64,000 nucleotides of DNA from CAZSDU01 sp964429135 (GCA_964429135.1 CAYSAU010000005.1:1-64000), one strand, 5' to 3'; positions 16,880 through 26,159 are shown, counted from the stretch's first letter. Notes: a model not told the origin generated them from the letters alone. Numbers and translations are program-made.

Positions 16880-19800
16880 TTATTTTTTCTTTGCTGTGAG
16901 TTCTTTCATTTCTTTTCTTCGTGCTTGCCACGTTAAAATATCGTAAGATATGGGTGTGGCAATGAAAACTGAAGAATAAGTCCCGACCACAACTCCGATA
17001 AATAACGCAAAAGTAAATCCCCTTAGTACTTCTCCACCGAAGATAAAAATTACCAGCAACACGACCAGGGTAACGCCCGAAGTGTTAATGGTTCGTCCCA
17101 GGGTACTGTTGATGGCCGCATTGATATTATTGCCAAGGTCGCGTTTCGGGTAAAGTGCCCGGTACTCGCGGACACGGTCAAAGATAATAACTGTATCCAT
17201 GATGGAATAACCTATGATGGTCAGCAAGGCAGCAATGAAAGACTGATCGATCTCCATGCCAAAAGGCAGGATTCCCCAGAATAAAGTGAACATGGTCATG
17301 ATGACCAGGGTATCGTGGAACAGGGAAACCACTCCTCCGATGCCAAACTGCCAGTTTTTAAAACGTATGGCAATATATATAAAGATGATGATGAGGGAGA
17401 AAAAGACTGCCATAATTGCCTGCCAGATCAAGGCATAGGAAATGGTTGGGTCAACCCTTTGCGAACTGAGTTCTCCGATGATCTTTTTAGTATCAGAAGA
17501 CATGAAGTCGGCATAGCTGATAGAAGTCTTATAAAACCCTTTTAATCCGCTAAATAATTTGGCATTGACAATGGAATCAGCTTTCTGGTCCCTGTCGTTG
17601 ATCATGAATTTGGTGGTTATTTTAACCTGATTTTTTGGACCGAAGGTTTTGACTTCAGGAGATTCGCCGAATTCAGCCCGAAGCGACTCCCTGAGGTCTC
17701 TGGTGGAAACATTCTGGTCGAAACGGACGATATAGCTCCGGCCTCCGGTAAAGTCAAGACCAGGATCCAAGCCTCTGACAAACATACTGATGATTCCGGG
17801 GACAATGACCAGAAGGGATACAATATACATTTTCTTCCTTAATCCCATGAAATCAAAATGTAAATTCTGGAAGAGGTTATTGGTAAATTTGTTTCCGGTA
17901 GTGATCTTCATATTGCGGTCAAGCATCCATTCAAAGACCAGACGGGCGATGAAAATGGAAGAGAAGAGGGAGAGTAACAAACCAAGAACCAGGGTAGTGG
18001 CAAAACCTTTAACAGGACCCGAACCAAACATATAGAGGACGATACCGGTCAGGATAGTGGTTACGTGTCCGTCGATAATGGCCGATAGGGCATGGTGGAA
18101 CCCATCCTTGACGACCAGTCGCATACCTTTTCCCGCTCGTATTTCTTCCCGCATTCGCTCATAAATAATGACGTTAGAGTCAACGGCCATGGCAAGTGTC
18201 AGTACGATACCGGCAATACCGGGCAGGGTGAGTACGGCGCCTATGGAAGCCAGGACGCCAAAAAGGAAAAACACATTGGCAAATAAAGCGATATCGGCCA
18301 CATGACCTGCGCCACCATAATATAACGACATATACAAAAGAACGCCGATGAAGGCAATGATAAAGGAGATCAAACCGGCATTGATAGATTCCTGGCCGAG
18401 AGAGGGCCCGACAATTTCTTCTGACACGATACGTGCCGGTGCAGGAAGTTTCCCGGCCTTGAGAATATTGGCAAGGTCCTGGGCTTCCTCAACGGTCATG
18501 TTTCCGCCGGTAATGGAAGACATTCCGTTTGGAATTTCACCATTGACGTTAGGATAGGAATAAATATACCCATCCAGCACGATGGCGATTTGTTTCCCGA
18601 TGTTATCACCTGTGAGCCGCTTCCAGATACGGGCGCCTTCAGAATTCATCGACATGGAAACTTCCACTCTTCCGTTCTGATCATAGTCTTGTCTGGCAGA
18701 GGTGATGACATCACCACCAAGCGCAGGAGAGCCATCCCTAGAAGTGATTTTCAGGGCAACGAGTTCCAGAATGTCTTTTTCTTCGTCCCTGGGTTTAACG
18801 GTCCAGGCCAGACGCATATCGCGGGGAAACATATTTTTGACCAGGCGCAACATATAATTGATCCTTGCCGTATCTTTGATAAGGGCACGTCCGACCATGG
18901 CGGTCTGACCAGGTTGATATTGTCCATCCTTCGTCTGGAATATGGCAGGGTTTAGATAGGCAAACAGGGGGTTCACCTTGGCATATTCTTCAAATGACTG
19001 TTCCTTTTTAGATGAAACGTCAGCTGAGGAAGTATCTTTGCCAATTTTTTTCAATAAGGCGTTTTCCTTGGAGGTATCCTCTTTTGCAATTTCTTTGGTT
19101 TTTTCCTGGGACTTGAGGTTTTCTTTCTTTTCTGCAAGGATTTGTTTATTATTGATGGCATTGACTTTTCCAGCAGTATCAGCAGCCAGTGTGCTATCCA
19201 CTTTCAGGGTATCCAAGCCTGTGCTGAGAATAGAAACAAGTTTTTTATTGGCTTCACTGAAGAAAGGAAATAGCTGGGGATACTGATAGGTTTCCCAGAA
19301 CTCAAGCTGGGCGGTTCCCTGTAGGAGCTTTCTGACCCGCTCAGGCTCTTTGATACCGGGGAGTTCGATAAGAATACGTCCGGCTGTCTGAAGCTTCTGA
19401 ATATTTGGTTGTACTACTCCAAAACGGTCAATACGGGTGGCAAGGATGTTATAGGTACGGTCGATGGCCGCGTTGGATTCTTCACGGATGACTTTAATGA
19501 CTTCGTCATTGGTAGAATTGTAGTTGATCTTGTCTTTTAATTCGACCGTGTTGAAGATGGCGGCCAGTTTTGCATTGGGGTCTGTTTCTTTAAAAGCGTC
19601 AGCAAAAATATCCACAAAATCGGCAGTACTGTTTTTTTCTTTTTCAATGGCTTTATCCAGGGCTTTTTTGAACGTGGGATCCTGGTTGTAACCGGATAAG
19701 GCACGGATGACGTCGGGGACGGAGACAGCCATCGTCACATTCATACCACCCTTCAGGTCAAGTCCAAGGTTGATTTCCCTTTCGCGGACATCTTTCAGGG

Positions 19801-20074
19801 TATATTTTTTTAGAAGAATGTTAAATACACCGATATTGGCCATGGAATCATTGAAATACTCCAGTCTTGATTTGGAGATAGAATCAAAATAGAATTCCTG
19901 TTTCAGGGGATCTCCCTTCGCCATTGTTTTTGCCATTTCCTTTACCGTCGGGGCATTGGCGTAAGCATCTGCTTTCAGGGAGTAGTGATAGCTGATAAAA
20001 GTAAAGGATAACTGGAACAAACAAACCAAAACGAATGTAACCGCAAAAAATTTAACAACGCCTTTATTCTGCAT
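16880..20074 (-). CDS. secDF: Protein translocase subunit SecDF (fused SecD-SecF)
   Basis: 1064 residues carrying SecD and SecF in one chain, the usual Bacteroidota form. The SecD half has an N-terminal helix, INLGLDLKGGM (D1 motif), the P1 periplasmic domain (with an unusual Lys/Glu-rich insert around residues 300-360) and TM helices after GPSLGQESI, with LTLAMAVDSNVIIYERMREE. The SecF half starts near residue 745 with LDFTGGRSYIVRF, followed by LLTIIGYSIMDTVIIFDRVRE. The complex uses the proton gradient to pull exported proteins through SecYEG; secY itself is at 49267. It has its own promoter upstream and is followed by the OmpA-type gene. Confidence 0.97.
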   Translation of the reverse strand: MQNKGVVKFFAVTFVLVCLFQLSFTFISYHYSLKADAYANAPTVKEMAKTMAKGDPLKQEFYFDSISKSRLEYFNDSMANIGVFNILLKKYTLKDVREREINLGLDLKGGMNVTMAVSVPDVIRALSGYNQDPTFKKALDKAIEKEKNSTADFVDIFADAFKETDPNAKLAAIFNTVELKDKINYNSTNDEVIKVIREESNAAIDRTYNILATRIDRFGVVQPNIQKLQTAGRILIELPGIKEPERVRKLLQGTAQLEFWETYQYPQLFPFFSEANKKLVSILSTGLDTLKVDSTLAADTAGKVNAINNKQILAEKKENLKSQEKTKEIAKEDTSKENALLKKIGKDTSSADVSSKKEQSFEEYAKVNPLFAYLNPAIFQTKDGQYQPGQTAMVGRALIKDTARINYMLRLVKNMFPRDMRLAWTVKPRDEEKDILELVALKITSRDGSPALGGDVITSARQDYDQNGRVEVSMSMNSEGARIWKRLTGDNIGKQIAIVLDGYIYSYPNVNGEIPNGMSSITGGNMTVEEAQDLANILKAGKLPAPARIVSEEIVGPSLGQESINAGLISFIIAFIGVLLYMSLYYGGAGHVADIALFANVFFLFGVLASIGAVLTLPGIAGIVLTLAMAVDSNVIIYERMREEIRAGKGMRLVVKDGFHHALSAIIDGHVTTILTGIVLYMFGSGPVKGFATTLVLGLLLSLFSSIFIARLVFEWMLDRNMKITTGNKFTNNLFQNLHFDFMGLRKKMYIVSLLVIVPGIISMFVRGLDPGLDFTGGRSYIVRFDQNVSTRDLRESLRAEFGESPEVKTFGPKNQVKITTKFMINDRDQKADSIVNAKLFSGLKGFYKTSISYADFMSSDTKKIIGELSSQRVDPTISYALIWQAIMAVFFSLIIIFIYIAIRFKNWQFGIGGVVSLFHDTLVIMTMFTLFWGILPFGMEIDQSFIAALLTIIGYSIMDTVIIFDRVREYRALYPKRDLGNNINAAINSTLGRTINTSGVTLVVLLVIFIFGGEVLRGFTFALFIGVVVGTYSSVFIATPISYDILTWQARRKEMKELTAKKK

Positions 20075-20131
20075 GAGTTTGTGATTTTAAATGGATTGTA
20101 TTTATTTTCAGAAGTCTTTTTTTTGAGGGTG

Positions 20132-20162
20132 CAAAATTAGAATATTCCGGGGAAATAACCAA
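20132..20162 (-). promoter_or_regulatory. Candidate promoter for secDF
   Basis: Minus strand: TTG (20162-20160), 20-base spacer, TAATTTTG (20139-20132), matching the Bacteroidota -33/-7 pattern. The ATG of secDF is 57 bases downstream of the -7 box, leaving a leader of about 50 bases. Confidence 0.6.
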
Positions 20163-20222
20163 TAGAAATATGAATTAGGATGGAAGAATCCGGAATTAGC
20201 GTTATGGAGGCAGTTCCCTGAG

Positions 20223-20648
20223 TCATTTTTTAAGGGTAATTGTACCGGATGTGGTTCCGGCCGGCATCCTAATAATTCTGAATTTTCTCCATTCATACTG
20301 CGGATTTTGCTGTTGCATCGATTTTTTATCCGCATTTCTGAGGGTGAATTTTTCGTCGGGGTGAACCAACAGATCTTTTCCACCGGGAAATTCCGTGTCG
20401 GATAAGGTAGTTACTGCAAAATATCCGATGCTGTCATTCGGACCTATTGCTTCAAAGGCAAGATGAGAACTACCGGAATTGACGGTCCACCAGCCCTGCG
20501 TCATCCAGTACCCCCCGGTATTTTTAGCTACATAGTGTGCAAAAGCCACATAAACCGGTTCTGCATGTTCATTTTTAAAGTTTATCTGGGCATTACAATC
20601 CAGGGATATCAACAGTAAGATGCCCGCCCACCAATATTTTAAATTCAT
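20223..20648 (-). CDS. Secreted DUF1036-like protein
   Basis: 141 residues with a signal peptide (1-20, LDCNAQ). The mature part carries INFKNEHAEPVYVAFAHY, then GYWMTQGWWTVNSGSS and IGYFAVTTL, the spaced pattern (N-x-h-x-hhhA, W-x-x-x-GWW-x-hxxG, Y-x-hA) of the DUF1036 family. That family is best known from proteobacteria and cyanobacteria, and its function is unknown. The protein should be periplasmic or, if the Cys near the cleavage site is lipidated, membrane-attached; the lipobox is poor. A single gene between secDF and a HEAT-like gene, with its own -7 element. Confidence 0.65.
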   Translation of the reverse strand: MNLKYWWAGILLLISLDCNAQINFKNEHAEPVYVAFAHYVAKNTGGYWMTQGWWTVNSGSSHLAFEAIGPNDSIGYFAVTTLSDTEFPGGKDLLVHPDEKFTLRNADKKSMQQQNPQYEWRKFRIIRMPAGTTSGTITLKK

Positions 20649-20664
20649 CTGATTTAATTTTTTA

Positions 20665-20672
20665 CAAACATA
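20665..20672 (-). promoter_or_regulatory. Candidate -7 element for the DUF1036-like gene
   Basis: Minus strand TATGTTTG matches TAnnTTTG and ends 16 bases before the ATG at 20648, so the transcript would have a leader of about ten bases or less. No clear -33 TTG at the right spacing. Confidence 0.4.
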
Positions 20673-20686
20673 ATGCTTTAATGAAT

Positions 20687-21220
20687 TTAACCCATTTCCT
20701 GATATAATTTCTGAAGCATTTTTTCTGCCTTATTTCTGAATCCAGGAGAACCTTCGCTCACCTTCCACTCGATTGAATCTGCCAGTTCTTTTTTAAGATC
20801 AGGCTCCTGGACTGATATCTGGTAAAGGATTTCCATACAAAAAAATTTAGTAGCAACTGCTTCTTTTGTCGAAATCAGCCATTCAAAGCAAAGATTCATC
20901 AGTGTCCCGAGATGTTCATTGGGAAGAGGGTAACGGGAAAGCATACGCAAGGTGTGCCGCTTCAATCCATCATGTTTGAATTGGGGAAGAATTTCAATCA
21001 TGTCATCCAGATACGGCGTTAATAGAGAAGGGACTTTTTCGGAAACCATGTCGATTACCCAAGCAGCCCTGCGGCTTACCGGTTCTTCATTCCTTAGGTA
21101 AGTATGAAAAAGCTCATTGAACAAGCCTGGTTGCTTGAGGATAATACCAGTCACCATGTCAGTGTTTCTTCTTGACATCTCCACCAGCAGGATATCTTCA
21201 AGGGACTCAGGTGCGCTCAT
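20687..21220 (-). CDS. HEAT-like helical repeat protein of unknown function
   Basis: 177 residues, no signal peptide, no membrane helix, all-helical by composition. Short paired helices recur (EPVSRRAAWVIDMV, FKHDGLKRHTLRMLSRYPL, EAVATKFFCMEILYQIS, SPGFRNKAEKMLQKLYQ), as in HEAT/ARM scaffolds. Similar small HEAT-like proteins occur in Bacteroidales as conserved hypotheticals. It probably binds a protein partner in the cytoplasm; the partner is unknown. It is divergent from the polyamine genes and shares the 173-base spacer 21221-21393 with them. Confidence 0.6.
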   Translation of the reverse strand: MSAPESLEDILLVEMSRRNTDMVTGIILKQPGLFNELFHTYLRNEEPVSRRAAWVIDMVSEKVPSLLTPYLDDMIEILPQFKHDGLKRHTLRMLSRYPLPNEHLGTLMNLCFEWLISTKEAVATKFFCMEILYQISVQEPDLKKELADSIEWKVSEGSPGFRNKAEKMLQKLYQEMG

Positions 21221-21247
21221 ATTCTGTTATTTTCCAAAATGTGGATT

Positions 21248-21255
21248 CAAAATTA
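21248..21255 (-). promoter_or_regulatory. Candidate -7 element for the HEAT-like gene
   Basis: Minus strand TAATTTTG matches TAnnTTTG, 27 bases upstream of the ATG at 21220. No clear -33 element. It lies about 30 bases from the divergent promoter of the decarboxylase gene. Confidence 0.4.
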
Positions 21256-21284
21256 TTTCATAAATTTCAATTTTGATTTTTTTG

Positions 21285-21316
21285 TTGATAAATTAATAAT
21301 TATAGTTTTACTTTTG
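21285..21316 (+). promoter_or_regulatory. Candidate promoter for the decarboxylase/DHS-like operon
   Basis: TTG (21285-21287), 21-base AT-rich spacer, TACTTTTG (21309-21316), a good fit to the Bacteroidota pattern. The ATG is 77 bases downstream of the -7 box, leaving an untranslated leader of about 70 bases in which I see no strong hairpin. Confidence 0.6.
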
Positions 21317-21393
21317 CAAAAATAATTCAAAGCAGGTTAATTACATTGACTAAAATATTTCAATCCATGTAACTTACATGAATAACTTTTCTT

Positions 21394-22785
21394 ATGAAAA
21401 ATAAGTATATTGATCTTATTGAGCAAAGTTTCGATTTTCCTCAGGATGAATTTAAAGTGATTGATAATGAGCTTTATTTTAATCAGGTTCCACTGATGGA
21501 TATCATAAAACAATATGGCACTCCATTGAAAATAAGCTATCTGCCTAAAATCAGTTCACAAATCCAAAGGGCCAAACGCCTGTTCAATGTTGCCATGGCC
21601 AAAGTAGATTACCAGGGCGATTATAACTATTGTTACTGTACAAAAAGTTCGCATTTTAGCTTTGTTCTGGAAGAAGTACTCAAGAATGAGGTTCACCTTG
21701 AAACTTCCTCGGCTTTTGATATGCCGATCATTGAAGATCTGGTAAGCCGCGGGTTGTTCACCAAGGATAAATTCATCATCTGTAATGGATTCAAACGCCC
21801 CCAGTACATTGAATATATTGTGAATCTGATCAATTCCGGATTTTCAAATACCATCGCGGTCCTTGATAACCTTTTTGAATTGGACAAATATGAATCACTT
21901 GTTCAATATAAAACGAAAATCGGTATCCGGATTGCTTCCGAAGAAGAACCGAAATTTGATTTTTATACATCCAGGCTGGGGATAAGGTACAACGATATTC
22001 TTCCCTATTACCTTAATAAAATCAAAGGCAATCCGAAGTTTGAACTGAAGATGCTTCATTTCTTTATCAATACTGGCATAAAGGATACGGCATATTATTG
22101 GAATGAACTGACCAAGAGTGTTAACGTGTACTGTGAGTTAAAAAAGATCTGCCCAGAATTGTCGGCTTTGAATATTGGAGGTGGTTTTCCAATTAAAAAT
22201 TCCCTGGCTTATAATTATGAATATGAATATATGGCAGAAGAGATCATTGCCCAGATTAAAAGCATATGTGAGCGCAATGAAGTGGCAGAACCCGACATAT
22301 TTACTGAATTCGGATCATTTACGGTTGGTGAAAGTGGCGCAGTTTTGTTCTCTATAATTGACCAGAAAAGACAAAATGATCGTGAAATCTGGAATATGAT
22401 CGATTCTTCCTTTATGAATACTTTACCCGATACCTGGGCAATAAATCAGAAATTTATTTTGCTTGCTGTCAATAATTGGGATGTGGAGTATGAACGGGTA
22501 TTTTTGGGTGGGTTAACCTGCGACAGTGAAGATTATTACAATGCAGAGGAACATTCCAATGCGGTATTCCTCCCCAAATTTACTCAGGATGAACCTTTGT
22601 ATATCGGGATGTTCCACACCGGTGCCTATCAGGAAGCGATTGGTGGATACGGAGGCATACAGCATTGTTTACTGCCTGCTCCCAAGCATGTACTGATTGA
22701 TCTGGATGAAAATGATGAAATTACAACCAAACTTTTTTCAAAAGAACAGAGTTACAAATCAATGCTGAAAATTCTGGGATATTGA
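21394..22785 (+). CDS. Arginine/diamino acid decarboxylase, fold-III PLP enzyme (Bacteroidota arginine decarboxylase type)
   Basis: 463 residues. An alanine-racemase-type barrel with the PLP Lys in YCYCTKSSH (K84), the phosphate-binding LNIGGGFP, the catalytic-Cys motif LTCDSEDYY and the C-terminal TGAYQEA. This matches the roughly 460-residue family annotated as arginine decarboxylase in Flavobacteria and relatives, clearly shorter than the 630-residue SpeA of E. coli. It should make agmatine from arginine as the first step towards putrescine/spermidine; related substrates (ornithine, lysine, diaminopimelate or carboxyspermidine) cannot be excluded by eye. It has its own promoter and is followed 22 bases later by a deoxyhypusine-synthase-family gene. 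No agmatinase gene lies between or beside them. Confidence 0.85.
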   Translation: MKNKYIDLIEQSFDFPQDEFKVIDNELYFNQVPLMDIIKQYGTPLKISYLPKISSQIQRAKRLFNVAMAKVDYQGDYNYCYCTKSSHFSFVLEEVLKNEVHLETSSAFDMPIIEDLVSRGLFTKDKFIICNGFKRPQYIEYIVNLINSGFSNTIAVLDNLFELDKYESLVQYKTKIGIRIASEEEPKFDFYTSRLGIRYNDILPYYLNKIKGNPKFELKMLHFFINTGIKDTAYYWNELTKSVNVYCELKKICPELSALNIGGGFPIKNSLAYNYEYEYMAEEIIAQIKSICERNEVAEPDIFTEFGSFTVGESGAVLFSIIDQKRQNDREIWNMIDSSFMNTLPDTWAINQKFILLAVNNWDVEYERVFLGGLTCDSEDYYNAEEHSNAVFLPKFTQDEPLYIGMFHTGAYQEAIGGYGGIQHCLLPAPKHVLIDLDENDEITTKLFSKEQSYKSMLKILGY

Positions 22786-22807
22786 TTATTTTTGAAAAAA
22801 ATTCACG

Positions 22808-23830
22808 ATGAAGAAAAAGGCTTTATTAAAAGAACAGGTCAAGCATATCGATATCAAATCATTTGATTCCAAGCCAATCATTGATTCCATGCGCGATATG
22901 TCGTTTACCTCCCGGGATACAGCGGCCGCTGCAGATATTCTGAACCGCATGATCAAGCATAAGGGCTGTACCATTTTTCTGACCCTTGCCGGAAGCACCA
23001 GCGCCGGCGGGTGTATGCAGGTGTATGTAGAAATGGTAAAAAATAATATGATTGATGCTGTCATTGCCACTGGTGCTTCCATAGTGGATATGGATTTCTT
23101 CGAAGCCCTTGGTTTCAAACATTACAAGGGTTCTTACAATGTAGATGACAAGGATCTCAGGAATAATTACATTGACCGGATTTACGACACTTTTATCGAT
23201 GAAGAGGAACTTCAGGTTTGCGATATGACCATCAATAAAATCGCAAATTCCTTGGAACCCCGGCCTTATTCTTCACGCGAGTTTATCCGCGAGATGGGCA
23301 AATGGCTGGTGAAAAATTCGAAAAAGAAAGATTCTCTCGTTCAGGTGTGTTATGAGCATAACGTCCCGATATTCTGCCCTGCATTCTCCGACAGCAGTGC
23401 TGGTTTTGGCTTGGTCAGACATCAGTGGGACAATCCCAAAAAACATGTCTCCATTGACTCGGTCAAAGATTTCCTTGAACTGACCAAAATAAAAATGGCC
23501 GCTCATACGTCAGGATTATTTATGATTGGGGGAGGGGTTCCCAAAAATTTCGTGCAGGATACTGTAATCTGTGCTGAAGTTCTTGGGAAAGAAGTCCCCA
23601 TGCACCAATATGCCATTCAGATCACCGTGGCGGATGTCAGGGATGGGGCATGCTCCAGTTCGACCCTGAAAGAAGCAGCTTCATGGGGGAAGGTTGATAC
23701 GGTGTACGAGAAAATGGTCTATGCAGAAGCCACTTCAGTCGTTCCACTAATCATCAGTTACGTGTATCACCGGGGAGATTGGAAAAAGAGAAAGAAATAC
23801 GAATGGGCTAAAATGCTTGATCAGTCATAA
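22808..23830 (+). CDS. Deoxyhypusine synthase family protein (bacterial DHS-like, possible homospermidine synthase)
   Basis: 340 residues, close to eukaryotic DHS length. Family marks: FLTLAGSTSAGG and VIATGASIVDMDFFEALG (NAD site), GGGVPKN, and SWGKV with Lys295, which aligns with the catalytic Lys329 of human DHS that forms the aminobutyl imine. Bacteria have no eIF5A, so hypusine formation is not expected. In cyanobacteria a DHS-family enzyme (SpeY) makes homospermidine from putrescine, and a similar polyamine role is the best guess. Coupling to an arginine decarboxylase gene 22 bases upstream supports this. Convergent with the ABC permease gene, with 12 bases between. Confidence 0.88.
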   Translation: MKKKALLKEQVKHIDIKSFDSKPIIDSMRDMSFTSRDTAAAADILNRMIKHKGCTIFLTLAGSTSAGGCMQVYVEMVKNNMIDAVIATGASIVDMDFFEALGFKHYKGSYNVDDKDLRNNYIDRIYDTFIDEEELQVCDMTINKIANSLEPRPYSSREFIREMGKWLVKNSKKKDSLVQVCYEHNVPIFCPAFSDSSAGFGLVRHQWDNPKKHVSIDSVKDFLELTKIKMAAHTSGLFMIGGGVPKNFVQDTVICAEVLGKEVPMHQYAIQITVADVRDGACSSSTLKEAASWGKVDTVYEKMVYAEATSVVPLIISYVYHRGDWKKRKKYEWAKMLDQS

Positions 23831-23842
23831 GCGATTTTCTTT

Positions 23843-25213
23843 TCAGTGCTTATATCTGATCCACTTCCATAATTCCTTATAATTAATCTTCTTCCCATAC
23901 ATCAGAATCCCTGTTCGGTAAATTTTTGCCGCCAGCCAGGTCGTTCCTAAAAAACCCAGCAGCAGGCATACCATGGAGAGAATAACTTCCCATACCGGAA
24001 CCCCAAAAGGAATTCTGATCATCATGATGACCGGTGATGTCAGCGGAATGATCGACATCCAGAATGAAACCGGTCCCTCAGGATTCTGGATGACAAATTG
24101 AGCCATGATAATGGCAAGGATTAATGGAATGGTGATCGGTAACATGAATTGTTGGGTGTCCGATTCACTGTCAACAGCTCCTCCGATTGCGGCAAATAAG
24201 GCCGCGTACATCAGATATCCGAAGATGAAAAAGAACAGGAATGAGCCTATCATCACCGGAAAGTCAATGCTGTTGATAGCCTCCAAGGCCTCATTCATAT
24301 CGCTGGAGGTATCCTTTTTTAAAGTTTCGGGAAGGTCAAGTTGTGCGGCATTCAGGGATTGGTTTTGCTGCAATAGATTCTGTGCGGATTTACTCCCTGC
24401 TTTCTCCGTCAGGGTAGTTGTGACGATCGTCACGATGCCGAAAGTCAGGATTACCCATAAGAGGAATTGCGTTAAGCCCACCAGTCCTACTCCGATTATT
24501 TTTCCCATCATAAGCTGAAAAGGTTTGACAGAAGAAATAATGACTTCAACGATACGACTGGTTTTTTCCTCTATAACCCCCCGCATAACCTGGGATCCGA
24601 AAAGAAAAATGAAAAAATAGATCAGGATTCCGGCGAACATGCCAAGGATCATACTGACCTCGGTATAGCTTTTAGATTCCTTTCCATCTTCCCCGATTTT
24701 CATCGTATTGATGTCCACTGAGGTCTTGATGGATCTTAAAATATCATCCACATTGACCGGCGATTTTTCGTCTTTTTGTAAATCTTTCAGTCTGGCTCCC
24801 AGTTTCAGTTCCTCAATTTGCCTGGTCATAACATTTTTGATGTAGCTTCTGACACTGAGGTTGACATTATTTTCCGAATATAGAATGGCATTGGAAGGGA
24901 GGGTCACTTCAGTTTTCGGAATATACAATAGGGCATAGTCACCGCTTTTCGTAAAATTGGCTTTGGCAGATCCGATATCGCTGACCAGATCATGAAATTT
25001 GATATTGTCTGAATTCTTGAATTTCTGATAGAATATTCCGCTTTCATCTATTACAGCCACGGTTTTTGTCTCATTGGTACGGGTGGCAAGATAAATTGGA
25101 ACGATCATGATACCGGCCATCAGCAGCGGACCAAGGATTGTCATGACCATAAAGGATCTCTTTCTTACACGGGTAAGATACTCACGCTGAAGGATAAGGA
25201 TGATTTTTTTCAT
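23843..25213 (-). CDS. ABC-2 type transporter permease (NatB-like)
   Basis: 456 residues from the ATG at 25213, one base after the stop of the ATPase gene; a longer frame starting at 25240 overlaps that gene. Topology: one N-terminal helix (about 22-43), a large extracytoplasmic domain (about 50-185, with AVIDESGIFYQKF), then five or six C-terminal helices (FAGILIYFFIFLFGSQVMRGV, EEKTSRIVEVIISSVKPFQLM). The phrase EEKxxRxxEVxxSSVxPxxLM is typical of the NatB/YhaP-type ABC-2 family, often linked to sodium or drug export. The substrate cannot be inferred. Last gene of the DUF4290-murA-grpE-dnaJ string. Confidence 0.9.
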   Translation of the reverse strand: MKKIILILQREYLTRVRKRSFMVMTILGPLLMAGIMIVPIYLATRTNETKTVAVIDESGIFYQKFKNSDNIKFHDLVSDIGSAKANFTKSGDYALLYIPKTEVTLPSNAILYSENNVNLSVRSYIKNVMTRQIEELKLGARLKDLQKDEKSPVNVDDILRSIKTSVDINTMKIGEDGKESKSYTEVSMILGMFAGILIYFFIFLFGSQVMRGVIEEKTSRIVEVIISSVKPFQLMMGKIIGVGLVGLTQFLLWVILTFGIVTIVTTTLTEKAGSKSAQNLLQQNQSLNAAQLDLPETLKKDTSSDMNEALEAINSIDFPVMIGSFLFFFIFGYLMYAALFAAIGGAVDSESDTQQFMLPITIPLILAIIMAQFVIQNPEGPVSFWMSIIPLTSPVIMMIRIPFGVPVWEVILSMVCLLLGFLGTTWLAAKIYRTGILMYGKKINYKELWKWIRYKH

Positions 25214-25214
25214 G

Positions 25215-26156
25215 TCAGCTATGGGTATTGGGTGAAGCATTTAATCCGGTCACGGCCCTGATGAAAATATCGTTCATGCTTGGGATGACTTCGTTGAGCG
25301 CATAAATGGTTACATGGGGTAAAAGAAACCGGAGCAGTTCATTGGGGCTGCTTTCATCCGGAATCCTGATATCAGCTTGGTACTGATCCGTATCGCGTTC
25401 TGTGCTGAGCACTTGGAAGGCAGGGGGAAGGATCATCTGAAGGTCGTCAACAGAAGTGTTGTACGATAGCTTAAACGTATTGGTTCGAAATGTTTTCTTG
25501 ATTTCGCTGACCTTACCCTTCAGAATTACTTTTGCATTATTGATCAGAGCGATATGGTCACAAAGTTCTTCAACAGAAGACATGTTGTGAGTGGAAAAAA
25601 TAATGGTAGAACCTTTTTCTTTTTGTGCAATAATTTCTTCTTTAAGCATATTGGCATTGATGGGATCAAAACCGCTGAATGGTTCGTCAAAGATCAACAG
25701 GGATGGATCGTGGATGATGGTGACCAGGAACTGAACTTTCTGCTGCATTCCTTTCGACAATTCTTCCACTTTCCGGTTCCACCAACCCTTCATCTCAAAT
25801 TTCTCGAACCAGAACTGAAGGTGTCTCTGGGCTTCATGTTTATCGAGGCCTTTGAGCTGTGCCAGATACATTGCTTGTTCGCCAACCGACATTTTTTTGT
25901 ACAGTCCCCTTTCTTCAGGAAGGTATCCTATTTGCTCAATGTCTGAGGGTTTAAGCGGATGGCCCTTGAAGAAGAGGGATCCCTGATCCGGAGCAATGAT
26001 CTGGTTGATGATTCGTATCAGGGTGGTTTTACCTGCACCGTTTGGCCCTAATAAACCAAAAATAGTTCCCTCCGGAACATCTATGCTGACCTTATCAAGT
26101 GCCAGATGGTTGGCATATTGTTTGGAAACCTGCTGAGCGGAAAAAATATCCATCAT
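25215..26156 (-). CDS. ABC transporter ATP-binding protein (NatA-like)
   Basis: 313 residues. Walker A GPNGAGKTT, Q-loop region IGYLPEERGLYKKMSV, signature LSKGMQQK, Walker B LLIFDEPF with FSGFDP and the switch His in IFSTHNM. About 90 extra C-terminal residues follow the nucleotide-binding domain, as usual for NatA-type subunits. The PEERGLYKKM stretch is typical of this subfamily. It energises the permease encoded one base downstream. Two ATGs (26156, 26153) are possible starts; it begins three bases after the dnaJ stop. Confidence 0.93.
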   Translation of the reverse strand: MMDIFSAQQVSKQYANHLALDKVSIDVPEGTIFGLLGPNGAGKTTLIRIINQIIAPDQGSLFFKGHPLKPSDIEQIGYLPEERGLYKKMSVGEQAMYLAQLKGLDKHEAQRHLQFWFEKFEMKGWWNRKVEELSKGMQQKVQFLVTIIHDPSLLIFDEPFSGFDPINANMLKEEIIAQKEKGSTIIFSTHNMSSVEELCDHIALINNAKVILKGKVSEIKKTFRTNTFKLSYNTSVDDLQMILPPAFQVLSTERDTDQYQADIRIPDESSPNELLRFLLPHVTIYALNEVIPSMNDIFIRAVTGLNASPNTHS

Positions 26157-26159
26157 TAA

